Part shown: positions 43,070-52,078 of the stretch, piece after piece
Position numbering within the stretch: the first letter of the stretch is position 1
Layout of the letters: every line of letters starts with the position of its first letter
Origin: Bacteroidia bacterium
GTDB taxonomy: Bacteria > Bacteroidota > Bacteroidia > J057 > JADKCL01
DNA length: 64,000 nt
NCBI GenBank assembly: GCA_020635905.1
Contig: JACJYV010000007.1
Coordinates: forward strand, 310,001-374,000
Direction of reading: 5' to 3'
Program-made: the position numbers and the translations under genes
The notes under the pieces: model-generated
Database searches by the model: none
What the model saw: only the letters and a program-made list of their open reading frames with translations
Told to the model about the DNA's origin: nothing

Positions 43070-44922
43070 GCTTCCACCTCATGCTTTCTGTTCAGATATT
43101 TGGCTTCATCACCCTTTACTTTTTCCAACCAGGATCTCAAAAATGACCTGTTTGACACATCCAGCGGGGACATTTCCTCTCCGTCGTGGTAAGAATCCCC
43201 GATTTCTTCAATCATTTCCTCCATGGCCGCCACGGTATAATGCTGGGTGATCCAAAATTCCCCATAGTACTGCTCTCTCTCCTGCCATTTCTTTTGGTCT
43301 ATTTCGTCTTCGGGCAATTCCTGGCAAAAACAGCTTTTCAGGTAGCTTTCGTCTATGCGGGCAAACTCGGTAAAAGGGTATTTTCTGGAACTTTTCAACT
43401 CTTGCACTTTGCCATCGTCTGCCAGTACAAAGTACCTGAAAGCAGGCTCCTCACGGTATGGGTTGCTTTTGAGGTTTTGTTTGGTAAAACGGGCTTCCAG
43501 GGTGTCTTTCCCGATCCATTTAATCGCAGCCTCCTCGCAATAATGTCCGATCGCGGTGGGGCCGCCAGCTTTCATCAATTCGTGGGAGGAAAGGAGCTGC
43601 AGATCTTTGTCGTAGGAGGAAATGGAATAAACCCGGTCGTGGTAAGAGTAGCGGGGCTCAAAAGCCCAGGTTTCCAGGATGGAGATTATTCCCTTTATTT
43701 CTTCGCCCAGGTTGAATTTTTCCTGCACCTCAATGCTTTGCCAGGAACCCGGATCGTACACCTCTACGGGCATGATTGCGGGGGCAATTCCCAATTTTTG
43801 AAAGACCGCTGGCGGGATCACATAGCTCACATAATGCAAACCTGATTTCCGGTTGAGGGGGATCATTTTTATTCCCTGAAAGTCGTTTTCGCTTCCATGA
43901 AGTTTGTGGGCGAAATCAAACTTGTCCAGAATCTGGTGAACGGAGGGGCCCGGGACGCCCATTTTTACCTGACCTTTCAGGTCCACGCTGCCAAATTCTT
44001 TGCCTTTTTTCACCATGACCAGTTGCTGCGGTGATTGCGGAGGCAGAATCATATCATAGATTGGCTCCAAAACGACCCTGCCCGATGAGTGGACCAGTCC
44101 GAATTTTCCTTTCAATTCAATTTCAGCATGGTCTTCTGCCAGGGTGCCAAACGTGTAGATCAGGTCGTATTTTATCGGGAGAATCACCTTACCCTGCAGA
44201 TCAGCGAGGCCCATGGCGGGTGGTTTTTGCCAGGTATTATCACGGTATCCAGGCAGTTCTGTAGGCTGATTCGCCACATAAAGCAAGTCCTGCTTTCCCA
44301 CCCGGCTGGCAAAAATAAAGTCGGCAAAATCCCCCTTCACCGTTTCAGTAATCGTACTGAGCAGATCAAAATTAGGGAGGTTGTCGTCCGCCAGAATTCC
44401 GGCTAACTGAACCTGTTTCATGCGTTCGGCTTCCAGTCTGCTTCCAAGTTCAGCCAGATCTCCCTGCACTTTTTTGATAAGGATTTCCGGGCCACGGGTC
44501 AGGTAAAGGCTGACCAAAGCGCTATCCTTTTTCTCTTCATTATTCCTGATGGTGGCAATCAGGGAAATATTGATTTTTACCAAATCCTTGCCGACCGAGT
44601 CAATGACCATTCCTGCATCATCAAAGGTGAAATCCAGTCTGTTAAATCCTTCTCTGACCTCGTACCACGCGTTACGGGAATCTGTTTTGGGAGTGGGTTT
44701 ACCAAAAAAGTCCATGGGATCCGTCTGAAAGTTCCCGTAATCACTGAAATTGTTCTCATTGAAAATCTGAATCCAGGCAGAAACGATTTCTTTGGTGGCC
44801 GTTTCCTCTTCAGGACTCAGTTTGGGGGTGCATGAGGTAAGCGCAGCCAGAAAAGTCAGAATCAGGATGCGATGGATTTTGGTAAACCAGCGGGAATCTG
44901 AAGTGAGAATTTTGCCATTCAT
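43063..44922 (-). CDS. WG-repeat lipoprotein, paralogue 2
   Basis: 619 aa. An extended N-terminus leads to a lipobox-like LAALTSC. WG-type repeats occupy about 225-330 (MGLADLQGKVILPIKYDLIY; KFGLVHSSGRVVLEPIYDMI; EFGSVDLKGQVKMG). C-terminal SSRKYPFTEFARIDESYLKS, then CFCQ, matches paralogue 1. It is the first gene of a three-gene overlapping unit ending in the DUF2306-like protein. The pair arose by tandem duplication. It is likely on the outer face of a membrane; the partner is unknown. Confidence 0.82.
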   Translation of the reverse strand: MNGKILTSDSRWFTKIHRILILTFLAALTSCTPKLSPEEETATKEIVSAWIQIFNENNFSDYGNFQTDPMDFFGKPTPKTDSRNAWYEVREGFNRLDFTFDDAGMVIDSVGKDLVKINISLIATIRNNEEKKDSALVSLYLTRGPEILIKKVQGDLAELGSRLEAERMKQVQLAGILADDNLPNFDLLSTITETVKGDFADFIFASRVGKQDLLYVANQPTELPGYRDNTWQKPPAMGLADLQGKVILPIKYDLIYTFGTLAEDHAEIELKGKFGLVHSSGRVVLEPIYDMILPPQSPQQLVMVKKGKEFGSVDLKGQVKMGVPGPSVHQILDKFDFAHKLHGSENDFQGIKMIPLNRKSGLHYVSYVIPPAVFQKLGIAPAIMPVEVYDPGSWQSIEVQEKFNLGEEIKGIISILETWAFEPRYSYHDRVYSISSYDKDLQLLSSHELMKAGGPTAIGHYCEEAAIKWIGKDTLEARFTKQNLKSNPYREEPAFRYFVLADDGKVQELKSSRKYPFTEFARIDESYLKSCFCQELPEDEIDQKKWQEREQYYGEFWITQHYTVAAMEEMIEEIGDSYHDGEEMSPLDVSNRSFLRSWLEKVKGDEAKYLNRKHEVEAW

Positions 44923-45091
44923 GGGTAAACAATTTGATTCAGACAGTAATATGCAAAATTTGGAGGAAAGATGGGAAATTGCCCCGAATGTGCAGCCACC
45001 ATTTCAATGGTTAAAGTTGGGTGAGCCCGCGAAAGAAAAGGAGTCAGGAAGGTTTGTTTTTTATTCTGGTTTCGACTGAATTATCCCCCAT

Positions 45092-45124
45092 AAAAAAACT
45101 CCCCCGGAAAAAATCCGGGGGAGT
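45092..45124 (-). terminator. Rho-independent terminator of the M43 protease gene
   Basis: An 11-bp perfect stem ACTCCCCCGGA (45098-45108)/TCCGGGGGAGT (45114-45124), followed on the minus strand by a run of seven T (45092-45098 region). It lies 30 bp past the stop of the M43 gene. Confidence 0.92.
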
Positions 45125-45154
45125 CTGCGAGAGCAATTATGAAAAGGATAATCC

Positions 45155-47926
45155 TTATTTAGCTACCACGAAGCGTTTGCTGTTGACCTTTTCACCCTGA
45201 CGGATGAACATCACATACGTTCCGTTGGGAACCTGATTGAGGTCAATGTTTTGCTCATTGATGCCAGCTTGTACCATCCACTGGGTGCGGGTAAGTTCGC
45301 GGCCCATCAGGTCAACCACGGTCACGGTGGCAGGGGCTTCATTGCCAGACTCAAAACGCACATTCAGCTGGTTTTGGGCAGGCACAGGGTAAAGGGTCAG
45401 ACCTTCACCTTTGAATTCAGCCACACCTTCACGCAATCCGCCGGTGAGGCAGAAGTTGTTGGCAGAGGAAGTGGTAAAGGTTCCACCTGAGGCCAGCACC
45501 GTGTTATTGGCATTGCGCAGGGTGAATGAGCCGTTTCCGTAGGCACAGCACATACCGTCACCATAAGAATCCAGCACGTTCAGGGTGTAGCATCCGTCGG
45601 CCAGACAGGCGGTTTCGATTTTGGTCGATCCGCCGGCCTGTGAGCCATAAGTGCCACCTGAGGCCACCGTAGTGCCGCCTGCGTTTTTGATGTTCCAGGA
45701 GGTTTCGGAAGGATAATTGTCAAAAATCAGAGTAAGGGTAACGGTTCCACAACCGCCTCCACCGCCTCCTCCGCCACCACCTGTGGTGGTAAGGCCAAGG
45801 TTATCAATGCTGGCGTCGCCTGTGTAGTTGGTGCTGGTGGTTCCGTTGAATCTCAGAGCCACGGTGGAGCCTTTGTAGGCGCTCAGATCCACATTGGCGC
45901 TGGCCCAGGCAGTGCCCTGGTTACCGGATTTGGTCCAGAGGGTGGTCCAGGTTGTGCCGTCGGTAGTGGCCTGCAGTGACAGGGAGCCCATTGCTGCACC
46001 GTACATGTTGTAATCGAAGGTGAAAGCGGGCGTGCCGGTTGAGGGAATGGCAAAGCAGGGGCCGTTCAGGATGGCCGTCTTACTTGGATAATTGGGGGAA
46101 GAAGCTTCCATGTAGGCATAGTAGGTGCCTGCGCTTGCGCCGGAAGGTCCGGTGCTGCTGGAAGGAGTGCTGCCGGAGTTGCGGGCCCAGTCGAAGTTGT
46201 CAGAGGTGGACTGAGTCCAGGCTCCAAAATTGCTTTCGAAGCTTTCTGCGTAGGGAAAAGTGGAAATGGTGGTGCCGCAGGTGATTCCACCTCCGCCGCC
46301 GCCACCGCCGCCGCCACCACCGGTGGTGGTGGTCACAGAGATTGCATCAACTGCCATGTCGCTGGTGTAATTGGTGCCCGTGGTACCACGGAACCTCAAT
46401 TGTACGGTGGAGCCAATGTAGGAGGTGAGGCTCGCGCTACCCGCCAGCCAGGCTGTTCCCTGATTACCTGATTTGGTAAAAATGGTGGTCCAGGAAGATC
46501 CATTATTGGTGCTGGCTTCCAGGGTCAGAGTGCCCATGGCGGCGCCGTTCATATTGTACTGGAAGCTGACAGAAGCCGTGGCTGCACCCGTCAGGTTGAA
46601 GCAGGGACCATTCAGAGTGGCCACTTTGCTGGGGTAATTGGGGCTGGATGCCTCGGTAAAGAGGTAATAAGTGCCCGCTGCAGCAGCGGTGGGGCCGGTT
46701 CCTGAGGAAGGCGTGCCGCCACTCTGGCGGGTCCAGTCCATGTCGTCGCCAGTAGCCTGAGACCAGGCGCCGAGGCCACTTTCAAAACCTTCGCTGTAAG
46801 GGAAGGTGGAAATGGTGGTGGAGCAGGAAGATCCACCTCCGCCTCCACCGCCTCCACCACCGCCGCAGGCGGTAGAAGCTCCCAGGGTATTGCGACGCGG
46901 GCTGTTCAGCAGCACCGTCTGCATCCTGCTTTTCTGATCATTGGTGAAAATGTTCATGCAGGCATCGTAGGAGTAATCCATGTAGTTTTCAACCATGTCG
47001 CGCACGGCGTCGCAGGTGGTTTTGTTGGGGCAACCGCTGGCGGGGCCAGAACATGCAGGAGTGTCACCGCAGTAGTCGGTACCACAGTTGGCATCTCCCC
47101 AGATGTGGCGCAGACCAAAGAAGTGACCGATTTCGTGGGTAGCGGTACGACCAGCTGCATAAACGCCGCCACCCGGGTTGGGCGTGGTGGATGAACCCAC
47201 GGAGGAAGTCAGCAGGACCACGCCGTCGGTATTGGCGGCTCCGCCGCTGGTATTGAGGCCGCTCAGGCCGGAGTTGCTCGGAAACTGGGCGTAGCCCAGG
47301 ATGCCGCAGGTCATGTCCATCAGCCAGATGTTCAGGTAGTTAGCCGGATTCCACTGGGACTGGGGCTTGATGGTACCTTCAATATAGGTATCACCGAAAT
47401 TGCCGCCGGAACAGGTGCCATAAGGAGGAGCCGTCCAGCCTTTGGAGGAACGGTTGATGCGGTTGATGCCGGGCTCGGCCAGGGTTGCGCCGTTGGGATC
47501 AACGGTTGCAGCACAAAATTCGATCTCAGAGTCAGCTCCGGCAGGGTTGGTATTATAGCCGGAAGTGCCCAGAATTTTGCGGTAATCGTTATTCAACTGG
47601 GTGATTTGTGCATTGATATAGGTTGCACTCAGGTTGTCACCTGATCCAACGGGATCGTTGTCGTGGATCACGTGAAAAATTACAGGAATGGTAGTAACCG
47701 CACGGTTACCGTTTTGAGCCTGGTCTTCCTTGTAAGACTTGATCAATGGCGCGAGCCAGTTTTCAAAATCGTCGAGGGTTCCCAGTTCGGGGTGATTTGC
47801 ACGCAGGCGTGCATCGGCTTCCATTGTGTTACAACGGACTTTTGGGCCTGTCCAGCGGGATTGCTGTGCATTTGCAGCACCCAGGATAAGCATACCGATC
47901 ATAAAAATTGAAAATACTCTCTTCAT
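45155..47926 (-). CDS. Secreted M43-type zinc metalloprotease with MAM-like domains and T9SS signal
   Basis: 923 aa. A Sec signal peptide (about 1-20, ending ANAQ) and a prodomain precede a pappalysin/cytophagalysin-type M43 domain with ATHEIGHFFGLRHIWGD (about 260-275; HExxHxxGxxH) and a downstream Met-turn (NYMDYSYDACM). Two MAM-like domains follow (TFPYSEGFESGLGAW and TFPYAESFESNFGAW), separated by long poly-glycine linkers (about 10-12 Gly each). A small Bacteroidota domain (LDSYGDGMCCAYGNGS) comes next, then a type A T9SS sorting domain (LTLYPVPAQNQLNVRF). The enzyme is expected to be extracellular, degrading protein or matrix. The cysteines in the GDTPACSG segment fit M43. Confidence 0.95.
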   Translation of the reverse strand: MKRVFSIFMIGMLILGAANAQQSRWTGPKVRCNTMEADARLRANHPELGTLDDFENWLAPLIKSYKEDQAQNGNRAVTTIPVIFHVIHDNDPVGSGDNLSATYINAQITQLNNDYRKILGTSGYNTNPAGADSEIEFCAATVDPNGATLAEPGINRINRSSKGWTAPPYGTCSGGNFGDTYIEGTIKPQSQWNPANYLNIWLMDMTCGILGYAQFPSNSGLSGLNTSGGAANTDGVVLLTSSVGSSTTPNPGGGVYAAGRTATHEIGHFFGLRHIWGDANCGTDYCGDTPACSGPASGCPNKTTCDAVRDMVENYMDYSYDACMNIFTNDQKSRMQTVLLNSPRRNTLGASTACGGGGGGGGGGGSSCSTTISTFPYSEGFESGLGAWSQATGDDMDWTRQSGGTPSSGTGPTAAAAGTYYLFTEASSPNYPSKVATLNGPCFNLTGAATASVSFQYNMNGAAMGTLTLEASTNNGSSWTTIFTKSGNQGTAWLAGSASLTSYIGSTVQLRFRGTTGTNYTSDMAVDAISVTTTTGGGGGGGGGGGGITCGTTISTFPYAESFESNFGAWTQSTSDNFDWARNSGSTPSSSTGPSGASAGTYYAYMEASSPNYPSKTAILNGPCFAIPSTGTPAFTFDYNMYGAAMGSLSLQATTDGTTWTTLWTKSGNQGTAWASANVDLSAYKGSTVALRFNGTTSTNYTGDASIDNLGLTTTGGGGGGGGGGCGTVTLTLIFDNYPSETSWNIKNAGGTTVASGGTYGSQAGGSTKIETACLADGCYTLNVLDSYGDGMCCAYGNGSFTLRNANNTVLASGGTFTTSSANNFCLTGGLREGVAEFKGEGLTLYPVPAQNQLNVRFESGNEAPATVTVVDLMGRELTRTQWMVQAGINEQNIDLNQVPNGTYVMFIRQGEKVNSKRFVVAK

Positions 47927-48381
47927 AACTTAGTCTTAAAGTAAAACAAAAACTTACGGTTGGCAGAAAGTATGGTATTGCCGGTTGGCTAATCAGTAAT
48001 AAATGAGGGTTGGAATAAGGGTTGTGAAATTAGAACATTTTCGCTCGATTGCAAATTAATTCGTTAAAATTTTCAATGATTTGCCTTTAGATTTCAATTA
48101 ATAGGCGTGAAATTTGGAACTTTGGGAAGGGTTTTATCCATGAAAGATGCTTTTTTCTCAATTTTGGGAACAGGTGGGTGCTGGGAATCTGGTTGAATCG
48201 GGCCCAGATGCAGGCTCAGAAGAGGTTTTTTGAGGAATTTAAACTTCTGAATTCAGGAGAAGATTAAATAATAAACTGCAGGAGAAATGGGAGATTAAAT
48301 TAACGAAACCACCACGAACCTATTATTGTCATATTGACACTTTGGGTATGGAAACCGTGAACACATAGGGGAAAGGATTAT
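47927..48381. other. AT-rich intergenic region
   Basis: 455 bp between the M43 start and the 3' end of the I42-like lipoprotein gene. It is AT-rich and should contain the M43 promoter near 47940-48010. I see no gene, hairpin or repeat that I can support. Confidence 0.4.
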
Positions 48382-48783
48382 CTATTTCACCAGTACTTTG
48401 ATCAGAGTTTCCTGTTCAAGTTTGCCGCGAAAGAAACGTTCCAGTTTGATGGAGCCTTCCCCGGCCTGTCTGGCTTCAAAATAGTAAGTTACTTTGCCCC
48501 GGTCGCCGCCAGTTTGTCCTTTGACCAGTGGCTTATCGTAAGCAAATTTAGAATCCACCAGTTCAATAATATCCGGATTCAGGGAGTTGCATTCAGGCTG
48601 AATTCCCACCGAACCATGGCGGGTGGCATTCAAAAAGGCTTTTTGCCCGATTTTCAATTCATTGGTCTGTAAGGGATCTAATTGAGTCATATTCTTGGTT
48701 GATGGGGCCTTTTGAGCGCCCGGATTGGAACAACTCAAAGCGGCCAAAAGGATTATTATGCAGGGAAAAATGCCTGGTTTCAT
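48382..48783 (-). CDS. Small lipoprotein, possibly chagasin/I42-like
   Basis: 133 aa. Lipoprotein signal ending LLAALSC. The body of about 100 residues has a pattern reminiscent of chagasin-type (I42) cysteine-protease inhibitors: LKIGQKAFL, a loop with NSLNPDIIEL, then GGDRGKVTYYFEARQAGEGS, and a final RFFRG strand. The diagnostic NPTTGY loop is not clear, so this assignment is tentative. It is divergent from the 1040-aa gene across 171 bp. Confidence 0.6.
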   Translation of the reverse strand: MKPGIFPCIIILLAALSCSNPGAQKAPSTKNMTQLDPLQTNELKIGQKAFLNATRHGSVGIQPECNSLNPDIIELVDSKFAYDKPLVKGQTGGDRGKVTYYFEARQAGEGSIKLERFFRGKLEQETLIKVLVK

Positions 48784-48954
48784 TTATAAATATGTCGAAT
48801 CTTTTTGGAATGTTGGGGAGATTTTCAGAGGAAATTTCGGGAGTGAGCTAAAAGGAGCAGAGTTTGGACAAAAATTCAAGTTTCGAAAAGAAAAATTAAT
48901 AAATTAGGTCCCAGTACTTGTATTACGGTCGAAAAAAACTAAACCTACTGAACT

Positions 48955-51900
48955 ATGAGAGAAGAGCTGTTTCGCTTTATTACCACCCGCTCGGTGGAAG
49001 AGAGACCTGTTTCAAAGATTGAAACAATCAAAATATTTGCAGAGGGAGATGATTACCCTGCCCTAAAATCATTTAACAACTGGAAGTACCACTCCAGCCG
49101 AAACGGTTATCTGGATGATTGGGTTTTGTACCGAATCCCCAGAATGGAACAAACAATTTTTCAGTTGAATAATTATTTGGCCTATGCTATTCAGGCGCTG
49201 GAGGACGTCAGATTTAGTATTAGCCCCACTAAGTTCCTTCAGTTGCTCGAGGCAACCTTTAGCAAAAAACCTGCAGATTTCGTTGGAAAGCATGCTGGAA
49301 GTTGGAATGTGATTGGAGAAGTGTTACTGGCTAAATTCCTGGTTCCGGGCTCAAAGGAGATAAATAAGTTTGTGGTTGCGGTGAAAACCTACCAACTGAT
49401 CAGGGCTTTTGCTGCGGAAGAGCCTTTCACGACTGAGAAAACCGCAGTGGAAGATTATTTTAAGCGGCCACTGGAGATCCCTGGTATTGTCAAATTTCTG
49501 CAGGAAAATTACTCTCCCTCCAATCATGCCCTGGGTATTCCTGAACCACAGGAAGGCCCCTCCCTTCCATCCATGACTTTTGAAGAGGAAGTGAAGGTTT
49601 ACCAGAAGGAAATTGAAGCGGTCAAAGCTGCAATGGTTGAACTGGATGTGAAACGTGCTGAGGATTCCACCCTGGTACTGGACAGGATTGAAACCAATCC
49701 CAGGGATAAGGGACAGACTTTGCTGGTTCATTCTCTGGCCAAGAAAAACAGCCTTTCAACTGCCACCAAATCTCTGACGGACAAATTGGGGATTGAAGTT
49801 GGAAAGGCCTCCCTGAATACGGTGCAGGAAGCTTTGGAGGAGGAACTGGTCAAGGTGGCCAAAAAAGCGCCTAAAGCACCCGAAAAAAATATTTCTTTCA
49901 GAATAAACGGAAATCTGGTGCGTGCCACCCGGCGAACGGGATCTCAGTGGGAAGTAAGTCAGGAGATGAAAGATGCCCGAACGGAGCAACTTGCATCCCG
50001 GCAGCAGGAATTGGGTAAACTGGCGGTGCGGCCTTTGGGCATAGGGGAATTGAGGGTGGTGCAGGAGGAAGACATTCGTTACGAAGCCGGGGAAATTGCC
50101 CACATCGAAAACGTACTTAAAGGAGAAACTAAAAACCGAACCCATGTGCGTGAAAATACTGTGGAAACCACTTACTCCACCTACAAGGAGTCTGTGAGTG
50201 AAACCGAGCGTGAACTTGAAACCAGCGACCGCTATGAACTGCAAACCGAATCCCGCAATGCGCAAAGTTCAGACAATTACTTTGACCTGGGCGTAAATGT
50301 GAGCGCCAGCTACGGAGCCTGGCTGGATGTGAGTGTGGATACGAAGTACGGGAATAAATCTTCCCGGGAGCATTCAGATTCTCAAGCTGAAACTTATACC
50401 AAAGATGTATTGGAAAAAGCCCGCACCAAAATTTCCCAAACCGTGCGGGAAACCAAAACCAGCACCGTGGTTTCCAAAGTTTCTGAGACCAATTTTCACC
50501 AGCTTACTGCCGAAAATGGCAATACCGTGGGTATTTACCGCTGGGTAAATAAGGTGTACACAGCCCGATTGTATAACAAGGGCTACCGCATGATGTACGA
50601 ACTGATCGTACCAGAGCCTGCGGCCTGGCATATTTACAGCACCCTGGCCAAAGCAGGGGAAGACCTGACCATTTACGGAATTGACCCACCAACCGCTCCT
50701 TATGCGAGTCTGAGTGGTTCTGAGTCTATTCCCCTGTCCCCTGAGCATCTTGGCCTTGAAAACTACTTGTACTATATACAAAAGTATCAGGCCAAGGGGG
50801 CTGTTTCACCCCCTGCCGGGAATGTTATGGTTCCATTTACACTTGCACAATCCAACCTGGATACCTACCGTAATGGTTTGACTTCTGAGGATGTGGATAA
50901 TGAGAAAAAAATCAAGCGCCTGTTTACAGCTGGAAAGGAAATTCAGATTCCTCAGGGTTACTATGCACACCAGGTAAGTGGTACAGTGACCAATTCCAAC
51001 CTCTGGAGTAGCTGGGTCATGGAGGTAATACGTGAGGATGATGAATCGGCTCAGAACATTCCAAACCAGGGAACATCAAGAGAACAGCAACGCCAGGAGG
51101 CGGCTTTCAGGATTTTGCAAATAAACGTTACCATGGCTGACCAATTTAAGCTCGCCATTGGAGCAGACAGCATACCTCTTGAAAATGTTGCCCCAGGTGA
51201 GAATAATTACCCTGAATTGCGATGGACATTTCATCAGGTCCTCAGTTCATCGAAAGACGGAAAGTATGAGGGAAACCTGCCACTGACCATTCTCGTTGAC
51301 GGGGTAGTGATGGGTTTTACTCTGGGGCTGGTGGTATTGTGCAAACCCACCCCGGCCGCCATGAAGGAATGGCAACTCGATACCTACCAGAAAATCATGG
51401 CTGGGTATAAGCGCATGGTGGAAGATAAGCAGGAAGAAAATAATGGAAAGGAACGCCTGAATGGCATTCAGATTATGGGCGCCAATCCCCTCGAAGGAGA
51501 ACGGATCGTGAAACAGGAATTGCAAAAGCATTGCATTTCGATGATCAGGCAAAAGCCGGTCGATTTTCTTTCGGCCATTCGGGAGGAAGATTCCTGGTTT
51601 GGCGGCGCGCCTGAGATCAACTACAGCATTGCCCAGGACAACGCGAAGGAAATCCAGTTCCTGGAACAGGCCTTCGAATGGAGCAACCTGCTTTATCGCA
51701 TGTATCCCTACTTTTATGGTCGCCGTGAAAACTGGATCGACCGCCTGGCCTCCTCTTCAGCAGATCCCAAATTCGCCGAATTCCTGCGCGCTGGCGCTGC
51801 AAGGGTGGTGCTGGCCGTACGCCCAGGCTATGAAGAACTGGTCGCACATTTTGTGCGCACCGGCGAGATCAAAGATTTTGAGGCTGGATTGAAGATTGGC

Positions 51901-52077
51901 GGGGATCAGTATCTGGACATCATCGACGAGTTGCGGGAACTCGAAAGCACGGAATCAGGGAAACCTGTGGGGGAATATGAGGTGCGCATCCCTACCAACC
52001 TCGTGGTACTCGACGACGACGACGCCATTACCCGTCTGGGAAATATGTTTGGACCTGGGCAAAATGTAGGAGGGTAA
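48955..52077 (+). CDS. Giant protein of unknown function with GEIAHIENVLKGE block (1040 aa)
   Basis: 1040 aa, no signal peptide. The N-terminal about 330 residues are mainly helical. At about 377-430 lies the motif GEIAHIENVLKGE followed by a long Glu/Thr/Ser-rich heptad-like stretch (ETTYSTYKESVSETERELET), then a Ser/Asn-rich beta region (YFDLGVNVSASYGAWLDVSV). I recall this block from uncharacterised large proteins in other phyla, but cannot assign a function. The C-terminal about 200 residues are helical and mixed (RRENWIDRLASSSADPKFAE; YEELVAHFVRTGEI). It ends 1 bp before the 610-aa gene, implying translational coupling. No enzyme motif was seen. Confidence 0.75.
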   Translation: MREELFRFITTRSVEERPVSKIETIKIFAEGDDYPALKSFNNWKYHSSRNGYLDDWVLYRIPRMEQTIFQLNNYLAYAIQALEDVRFSISPTKFLQLLEATFSKKPADFVGKHAGSWNVIGEVLLAKFLVPGSKEINKFVVAVKTYQLIRAFAAEEPFTTEKTAVEDYFKRPLEIPGIVKFLQENYSPSNHALGIPEPQEGPSLPSMTFEEEVKVYQKEIEAVKAAMVELDVKRAEDSTLVLDRIETNPRDKGQTLLVHSLAKKNSLSTATKSLTDKLGIEVGKASLNTVQEALEEELVKVAKKAPKAPEKNISFRINGNLVRATRRTGSQWEVSQEMKDARTEQLASRQQELGKLAVRPLGIGELRVVQEEDIRYEAGEIAHIENVLKGETKNRTHVRENTVETTYSTYKESVSETERELETSDRYELQTESRNAQSSDNYFDLGVNVSASYGAWLDVSVDTKYGNKSSREHSDSQAETYTKDVLEKARTKISQTVRETKTSTVVSKVSETNFHQLTAENGNTVGIYRWVNKVYTARLYNKGYRMMYELIVPEPAAWHIYSTLAKAGEDLTIYGIDPPTAPYASLSGSESIPLSPEHLGLENYLYYIQKYQAKGAVSPPAGNVMVPFTLAQSNLDTYRNGLTSEDVDNEKKIKRLFTAGKEIQIPQGYYAHQVSGTVTNSNLWSSWVMEVIREDDESAQNIPNQGTSREQQRQEAAFRILQINVTMADQFKLAIGADSIPLENVAPGENNYPELRWTFHQVLSSSKDGKYEGNLPLTILVDGVVMGFTLGLVVLCKPTPAAMKEWQLDTYQKIMAGYKRMVEDKQEENNGKERLNGIQIMGANPLEGERIVKQELQKHCISMIRQKPVDFLSAIREEDSWFGGAPEINYSIAQDNAKEIQFLEQAFEWSNLLYRMYPYFYGRRENWIDRLASSSADPKFAEFLRAGAARVVLAVRPGYEELVAHFVRTGEIKDFEAGLKIGGDQYLDIIDELRELESTESGKPVGEYEVRIPTNLVVLDDDDAITRLGNMFGPGQNVGG

Positions 52078-52078
52078 T

